Positions 60,701 to 64,000 of a stretch of DNA of 64,000 nucleotides are shown here, one piece after another (within the stretch, counting starts at the first letter, position 1; every line of letters begins with the position of its first letter). A model generated the notes under the pieces. It saw nothing but the letters and a program-made list of their open reading frames with translations, was not told where the DNA came from and did no database searches. This DNA comes from Segatella baroniae DSM 16972 = JCM 13447. Lineage in GTDB: Bacteria; Bacteroidota; Bacteroidia; Bacteroidales; Bacteroidaceae. A program made the position numbers and the translations under genes. The stretch is taken from positions 62,001 to 126,000 of the forward strand of contig NZ_AUFQ01000009.1 of the NCBI RefSeq assembly GCF_000426585.1, read 5' to 3'.

Positions 60701-61059
60701 TTCACGCTGCGGCGACGCCCCGTCTGCTGCGGCGTGCGCTCTGCTTGCGGCGCAGTACGCTTGTGGATGGTGATCATCTTGTTGTCGATCTCGTAGCGCA
60801 GGCCGTTGCCCAGCACCGTTTCGAGCACTTCCCTCACGGGAGTCGACTTGAAGGAAGCCGTAACTTTCTTGTTCGCGTTCACTTCGTCCACCTGGTAGAT
60901 GACGGACATGCCCGTCTGTCGTTCCACTTCTTTCAGCACGTTGGCCAGAGACTCATTGCGGAAAGTCTTCGTAACCGACTGGGCGCTGACGCCCAACGAA
61001 CCGAAACACAGGGCAACGACTACGAAGGATTTCAGCAATTTGCTTTGCTTTACTCTCAT
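57742..61059 (-). CDS. SusC/RagA transporter with STN signalling domain
   Basis: 1105 residues. Signal peptide to about 26, then an STN (secretin/TonB short N-terminal) domain at about 30-100 (RNESLANVLKEVERQTGMSV, VREVLETVLGNGLRYEI). Next come the carboxypeptidase-regulatory-like domain (VKGSVLDENGEPIIGATVTV), plug (ALYVIDGIPMPSL, VLSGAAASALYGSDAANGVI) and barrel ending GFSVKVDF. The STN domain talks to the anti-sigma factor FecR encoded 145 bp upstream, so ligand binding should switch on the operon. Imports the GH18 product with its SusD lid. Confidence 0.94.
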   Translation of the reverse strand: MRVKQSKLLKSFVVVALCFGSLGVSAQSVTKTFRNESLANVLKEVERQTGMSVIYQVDEVNANKKVTASFKSTPVREVLETVLGNGLRYEIDNKMITIHKRTAPQAERTPQQTGRRRSVKGSVLDENGEPIIGATVTVKGSKLNAVTDLDGNFTIDAPEGSTLVVSYLGYKNQEVSADSRNLKVSMSQNSELLNEVVVTALGIKKEAKALTYNVQQLSNDDITGVKDANFMNALSGKVAGVEINTSAAGIGGGVKVVMRGSKSISGNNNALYVIDGIPMPSLSVNQPSDAYHGDAQSGDAASMVNPDDIESISVLSGAAASALYGSDAANGVIMITTKKGQAGKVHLSYSNNTSFFSPFVTPDFQNTYGQTAAGAFSSWGAKLAAPSSYDPLDFFQTGYNVGNSVTFSTGSEHSQTFASVASTHAEGIVQNNTLARYNFSVRNTSDFLNNKLHLDLNAMYMKITEKNMISQGLYFNPLVPIYMFPAGADIRKYMPYEQYDQERNFKTQFWPFGNQGLSMMNPYWEINRDNAINHKDRYVLSAGLTYNIAQGVSLAGRAKLDRTSGLYEKKYAASTDALFAGEYGAYYRTNDDTRQIYGDMILNLDKYFGDWSVTANLGTSIKDVETSNTYNGGFLNTVANNFTLNNVNRSTAHMDQDPSLNYHHQVQSVFGTASIGFQSKIYLDLTARNDWDSFLGNTQYKNKGFFYPSVGMSVILTEAIPGLKSNVLSFLKIRGSYSEVGNTPEKFYALLRYTYSNASPSTTSYYPNTDLKPERTKAWELGLQANLWQDKVNLNVSLYSTRTFDQFFLPELSAASGYSALPINGGRVDNKGVEASLTLNQPLGPVKWSSTFTYTLNKNKIKQLLAPTQLTLANGNTVTVAQTAMDVMNMGPVKVRLTEGGSMGDLYVTVPKMDEHGYVIVDYTSRNISGLDEGKYVKAGNVNPRYRMGWRNSFSWKGIALSFLLSARVGGRVSSITQGYMDYFGASKATADARDAGGALVNGVRIPAQDFYTKVGPSIGSYYIYSATNFRLGELSLGYDLPISRWVPWIQNMHVAFTGRNLLMFYCKAPFDPELTASTGTYFTGIDNFMMPSLRNLGFSVKVDF

Positions 61060-61204
61060 AGTGTTTACATTTTATTTAAGTTAGTTATCAATTATCGTCC
61101 GCATCGGCACATCGTCATGCGCCGATTACATCATGTCGATTCTTTCAAGTTAGGTTTCAAGCGTGTATTTTCAAGGGTATTGCAAGACGTCAGGTCGACC
61201 GTCG

Positions 61205-62176
61205 CTAATCGGACAGATAGATGTCCTTGCCTCGCCGCTGCACGGTCATCTGCGAAATGCGCTGCAATGCGTCGATTACAGCGCCTATCGTCTCCTTGTT
61301 GCGCAGCGAGATGGAGAAGCGGGTCATGCCGAGTTTCGACGAACCTACATGGATGTTGACGTTGTACTGGCGCGAGAGCACCTTGGCCAACTCGCCCAAC
61401 GTGATGGCATCGAAGTCGGTGTTGTTGTCTATCCAGGCCCGCGAGTCGTTGACAAAGGTGGTCTTCTTCAGCTCGCCCGTGAGCCTGTCGACGGTCACGC
61501 GCTCGCCCGGACGCATCGCCACGGTCTCGTTTTTCCCGCTGAACTCCACCCTTCCCTGCATGAGCGACACCGTCGCCACGCGGTCTTCCCTGTAGGCCGA
61601 CACGTCGAATCGGGTGCCCTTGACCGTCACTTCGCCCACGTCGGTCTTCACGACGAACTCGTGTCGTGCGTCCTTGGACACCTGGAAATAGCCTTCTCCC
61701 TGTAGTTCCACCCGGCGATTGTGCTCGTTGAAGCGGTTGGAATAGCGCAAAGAAGAACCTGCGTTGAGCCAGACGACCGAACTGTCGGGCAGCGCCACGC
61801 GGGCCTTCGACCCATAAGGAGCCGAGAAGGAGTAGAATTTTTCGGGGCGCGCGGCGGCCGCCAGCCACGTGGCATAGGCCGAACCGACCATCAATGCCAC
61901 GACAGCGGCCGCGGCGGCGACCGTTCGCCAGAGTTTGGTTTTTGTGTTTTTCGCTTCCGATTGGAGCAGTAGTCGCGCTTCGAATTTGCCGAATGCAGCT
62001 TTCGACAGCCCATCGCCGAGATGATGAGCGGCCCATTCCTCCTCCCACTGGCGGAACAATTCCTTGTTCGTTTGGCTTTCGCCAATGAAAGAGAGCAATC
62101 GACGCTCGTCATCCTGCGTGACGGAACCGTTGAGATAATGAATAGTTAGTTGTCGTATGTCTTCGAGATTTCCCAT
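61205..62176 (-). CDS. FecR-type anti-sigma factor with DUF4974 domain
   Basis: 323 residues. The cytosolic N-terminal part (1-85; IRQLTIHYLNGSVTQDDERR, FRQWEEEW) binds the sigma factor. One membrane helix lies at about 86-110 (VAAAAAVVALMVGSAYATWL). The periplasmic FecR domain has SAPYGSKARVALPDSSVVWL, NAGSSLRYSN and VKGTRFDVSAYRED. The C-terminal DUF4974 domain (ITLGELAKVLSRQYNVNIHV) contacts the STN domain of SusC. The start at 62176 is set by homology. It is divergent from its sigma gene, which is frameshifted, so it may now lack a partner. Confidence 0.92.
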   Translation of the reverse strand: MGNLEDIRQLTIHYLNGSVTQDDERRLLSFIGESQTNKELFRQWEEEWAAHHLGDGLSKAAFGKFEARLLLQSEAKNTKTKLWRTVAAAAAVVALMVGSAYATWLAAAARPEKFYSFSAPYGSKARVALPDSSVVWLNAGSSLRYSNRFNEHNRRVELQGEGYFQVSKDARHEFVVKTDVGEVTVKGTRFDVSAYREDRVATVSLMQGRVEFSGKNETVAMRPGERVTVDRLTGELKKTTFVNDSRAWIDNNTDFDAITLGELAKVLSRQYNVNIHVGSSKLGMTRFSISLRNKETIGAVIDALQRISQMTVQRRGKDIYLSD

Positions 62177-62292
62177 TGTCTGCTGTTCAGGTTCGACGCT
62201 GTTTGCGTCCGGTTTTCTATAGAGAAGACACCCGACACCCCGTTTTACCCACCCCCTGACCTGCTCTTTTTTCAAAAAAAGTCGTGCATTCG

Positions 62293-62322
62293 TTGCGCTT
62301 CTGGATTTTTATTGTATTTTTG
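62293..62322 (+). promoter_or_regulatory. Promoter before the ECF sigma gene
   Basis: TTG (62293-62295), 19 bases, TATTTTTG (62315-62322): Bacteroidetes housekeeping promoter form, 31 bp before the sigma-gene ATG. Confidence 0.65.
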
Positions 62323-62353
62323 CAAGCGTCGCACGGCTTTGCGGCTTTGTTTT

Positions 62354-62981
62354 ATGATGCACGTTTATTCCGACAACAACCTGCTTATCGCTGACATCAG
62401 AAACGGAAAGCATGAGGCATACGAATATCTTTTCGCTACTTACTATCCGCGTCTGCACAACTATGCCCTGCGCTTTCTGGCCAATGGCGACGCAGTCGGC
62501 GACATCATACAGGACTGCTTCATGAAGCTGTGGGAGAAGCGTGGAGAACTGATTTTGCAATCCGTCGGCGCGCTGCTGTTTCGCATGGTGCGCAACCAAT
62601 GGCCTCAACTACCTGCGCCACAAGGCCTTGGAGGACAGCGAATGGCTGCAAAGCCTCAACCTCGAAGACCATTCCGAACGGCTCTACAGCACCGATTTTC
62701 TGGACGACCCCGACCAGGAACTGCTCTTCCAGGAGCTGAAACGACAGGTGGAACAGACGCTCGACGCCCTGCCGGAGCGGTCGCGCCAGATATTCACGAT
62801 GAGCCGATTCGACGGTATGAAGAACCGAGAGATAGCCGAAGAGCTGGGCATTTCCGTCAAAGTGGTGGAGCGGCACATCGGCAGGGCGTTGAAAATGTTC
62901 CGCCGACAGCTGCGCAACGTGCAGCCGCTCGACGTGCGACTCATCCTCATGGCCTGGCTCATGCAGTCGGGGTCGTGGTAA
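62354..62981 (+). pseudogene. FecI-like ECF sigma factor, interrupted by a +1 frameshift
   Basis: From ATG 62354 the frame reads region 2 (AYEYLFATYYPRLHNYALRF, DIIQDCFMKLWEKR) up to LLFRMVRNQ. It then leaves the family sequence. The neighbouring frame continues LNYLRHKALEDSEWLQSLNL and region 4 (LPERSRQIFTMSRFDGMKNR, EIAEELGISVKVVERHIGRA) to a stop at 62981. Removing one G from the GG at 62601-62602 restores VRNQCLNYLRHKALED, the expected junction. So one inserted base inactivates a gene of about 208 codons, unless it is a sequencing error or programmed slippage. An intact product would transcribe the N-glycan-type locus. Confidence 0.85.
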
Positions 62982-63032
62982 AATAGCTACACCTTATTAC
63001 ATATAATACATTCAACCCAACAACAAAGTAAA

Positions 63033-63410
63033 ATGAAAAAAGCCATCAACACCGAAAAGGCGCCGGCCGCCATCGGCCCTTACAGCCAAGCCATCGAAGT
63101 GAACGGATTTGTCTATGCCTCGGGCCAGCTGCCCATCGACCCCGCAACGGGCCAGTTTCCGGAAGGCGGAATCAAGGCGCAGACCCGCCAATCCATCCTC
63201 AACGCGCAGAGCATTCTGCAGGCGGCAGGCCTCGACTTGTCGCATGTCGTGAAGACAACGGTCTATCTCGACAGCATGGATGACTTCGCCGCCATGAACG
63301 AAGTGTATGCCCAGTTCTTCAACAGTCCGTTCCCAGCCCGCTCCGCCGTGGCTGTGGAGAAGTTGCCCAAGGGCGCGCTCGTCGAAGTGGAGGTGCTGGC
63401 AGCGAAATGA
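63033..63410 (+). CDS. ridA: RidA family enamine/imine deaminase
   Basis: 125 residues, normal length. It hydrolyses reactive 2-aminoacrylate and related imines made by PLP enzymes, protecting them from damage. Family motifs: APAAIGPYSQAIEVNGFVYA, SGQLPIDPATGQ, VKTTVYLDSMDDFAAMNEVY, and FPARSAVAVEKLPKGALVEV with the substrate-binding Arg. Lies 51 bp after the sigma-factor remnant on the same strand and may share its transcript. A GAAGTGTG-type repeat begins at its stop codon, and a terminator follows at 63474-63517. Confidence 0.94.
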   Translation: MKKAINTEKAPAAIGPYSQAIEVNGFVYASGQLPIDPATGQFPEGGIKAQTRQSILNAQSILQAAGLDLSHVVKTTVYLDSMDDFAAMNEVYAQFFNSPFPARSAVAVEKLPKGALVEVEVLAAK

Positions 63411-63577
63411 GAAGTGTGGAATGAGGAATGTGAAGTGTGAAATGAGGAGTGTGAAATGTGAAGTGTGGAATTGAAAAGTCCCGACGAGCAATTGAAAACT
63501 GCTTCGTCGGGACTTTTATTTATGCGGTGCGGACTTCGTCATTCCACACTCCTCATTTCACACTTCACACTTCTCTA
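63411..63577. repeat. Inverted GTGAAATGAGG-type repeats flanking a terminator
   Basis: 63411-63470 is built of GAAGTGTGGAATGAGG/GTGAAATG units. 63540-63577 is the inverse form and encodes the last codons and stop of asd. They flank the terminator at 63474-63517. Confidence 0.75.
63474..63517. terminator. Bidirectional terminator between ridA and asd
   Basis: AAAAGTCCCGACGA (63474-63487) and TCGTCGGGACTTTT (63504-63517) form a perfect 14-bp stem with A- and T-flanks. Confidence 0.9.
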
Positions 63578-64000
63578 TCAAATATTCGGCTATCTGAACG
63601 GCGTTGAGGGCGGCCCCTTTCCTAATCTGGTCGCCCGTCAGCCACAGGGTGTTTCCATTGTCGTCGGCCAGGTCTTTGCGCACGCGGCCCACGTAGATGT
63701 CGTCCTTTCCAGCACTCTCCAGCGGCATGGGATAGACGTAGTGCTGCGGATCGTCGACCAAGGTGACGCCCGGAGCAGCCTCCAAAGCCTTGCGGATGGC
63801 GTCCACTTCCAGTGGTTTCTCGGTCTCGAACCATACACTTTCAGAGTGACTTCGCAGCGAACTGACACGCACGCAGGTGGCACTTGTGCGCACATCGCTG
63901 TGCATGATCTTGCGCGTTTCGCTGAACATCTTCATCTCTTCCTTCGTATAATCGTTGTCCATCATCTTGTCTATCTGCGGAATCACGTTGTAAGCTAGCT
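63558..64000 (-). CDS. asd: Aspartate-semialdehyde dehydrogenase, C-terminal part
   Basis: Last 147 residues; the N-terminal NADP-binding part and catalytic Cys lie beyond the window. Seen: [48 protein letters not shown] (with the Arg-x-x-His active-site region), and [20 protein letters not shown] near the end. It reduces aspartyl phosphate to the semialdehyde for lysine, threonine, methionine and cell-wall diaminopimelate. The last residues EKCEV and the stop are written by a GAAGTGTGA-type repeat, so the natural C-terminus may have been altered. Convergent with ridA. Confidence 0.92.
   Translation of the reverse strand, partial: LAYNVIPQIDKMMDNDYTKEEMKMFSETRKIMHSDVRTSATCVRVSSLRSHSESVWFETEKPLEVDAIRKALEAAPGVTLVDDPQHYVYPMPLESAGKDDIYVGRVRKDLADDNGNTLWLTGDQIRKGAALNAVQIAEYLIEKCEV

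Overview
The window looks like chromosomal DNA of a fairly GC-rich member of the Bacteroidales, most likely a Prevotella-type organism (Prevotellaceae). The genus is inferred. Evidence: three SusC/SusD outer-membrane import pairs, an ECF sigma/FecR/STN-SusC signalling set, many Bacteroidetes-type lipoproteins (DUF1573, DUF4302, DUF4843, DUF4856, DUF1735), and promoters of the Bacteroidetes form TTTG-N19/20-TAnnTTTG in place of E. coli-type -35/-10 boxes. No plasmid or phage replication or structural genes are visible. Both ends cut genes: an S41 protease on the left and asd on the right.

Layout. 1-4.2 kb (minus): parC, a DUF3316 protein and an S41 protease in one operon. 4.3-5.4 kb: a decayed Sir2-like gene, then about 11.5 copies of a 41-bp tandem repeat. 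5.5-9.3 kb (minus): a PAP2 phosphatase/beta-barrel protein, dinD beside a tRNA-Leu, and rsmA. 10-13.4 kb (plus): cutC and a large transglutaminase-like protein. 13.5-16.2 kb: divergent hsp20 and a Zn/Cd-type P-ATPase around a 59-bp palindrome. 16.2-18.8 kb (minus): a DUF1573 protein followed by a GH29 alpha-L-fucosidase. 19.1-20.7 kb: a DEDDh exonuclease, a small beta-barrel protein and a small hypothetical gene.

20.8-43.1 kb holds two divergent import operons that share a 730-bp control region. The left one (minus) is SusC-SusD-DUF4843-PKD-like-TlpA. The right one (plus) is a FecA-like TonB receptor-SusC-SusD-degenerate zinc-metallohydrolase-DUF4302-lipoprotein-DUF4856 (imelysin-like)-FN3 protein-Ig-like lipoprotein. 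The families suggest uptake of a metal chelate, haem or peptide ligand rather than a simple polysaccharide, since no glycoside hydrolase is present. The metallohydrolase has lost its HExxH motif.

43.1-44.3 kb is a gene-free island of repeats and hairpins. 44.3-49.4 kb: HIT protein, greA with a terminator-like leader hairpin, ribD, an ABC-ATPase remnant abutting a solitary vsr, a candidate small RNA, and a surface lipoprotein preceded by a coupled 28-aa ORF. 49.7-51.7 kb: a GT4/GT2 glycosyltransferase pair. 51.9-63.0 kb: a polysaccharide utilisation locus with FecR, STN-type SusC, SusD, GH18 endoglycosidase, two surface glycan-binding proteins and a second DUF1573 protein. Its layout resembles N-glycan loci of Bacteroides. 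Its sigma-factor gene carries a one-base frameshift. ridA and asd close the window.

The most distinctive non-coding signal is a family of intergenic arrays with 22-bp periodicity at six places, alongside the 41-bp array and several palindromic repeats. Coordinates come from reading the sequence by eye. Family names come from recognised motifs, not from database searches.
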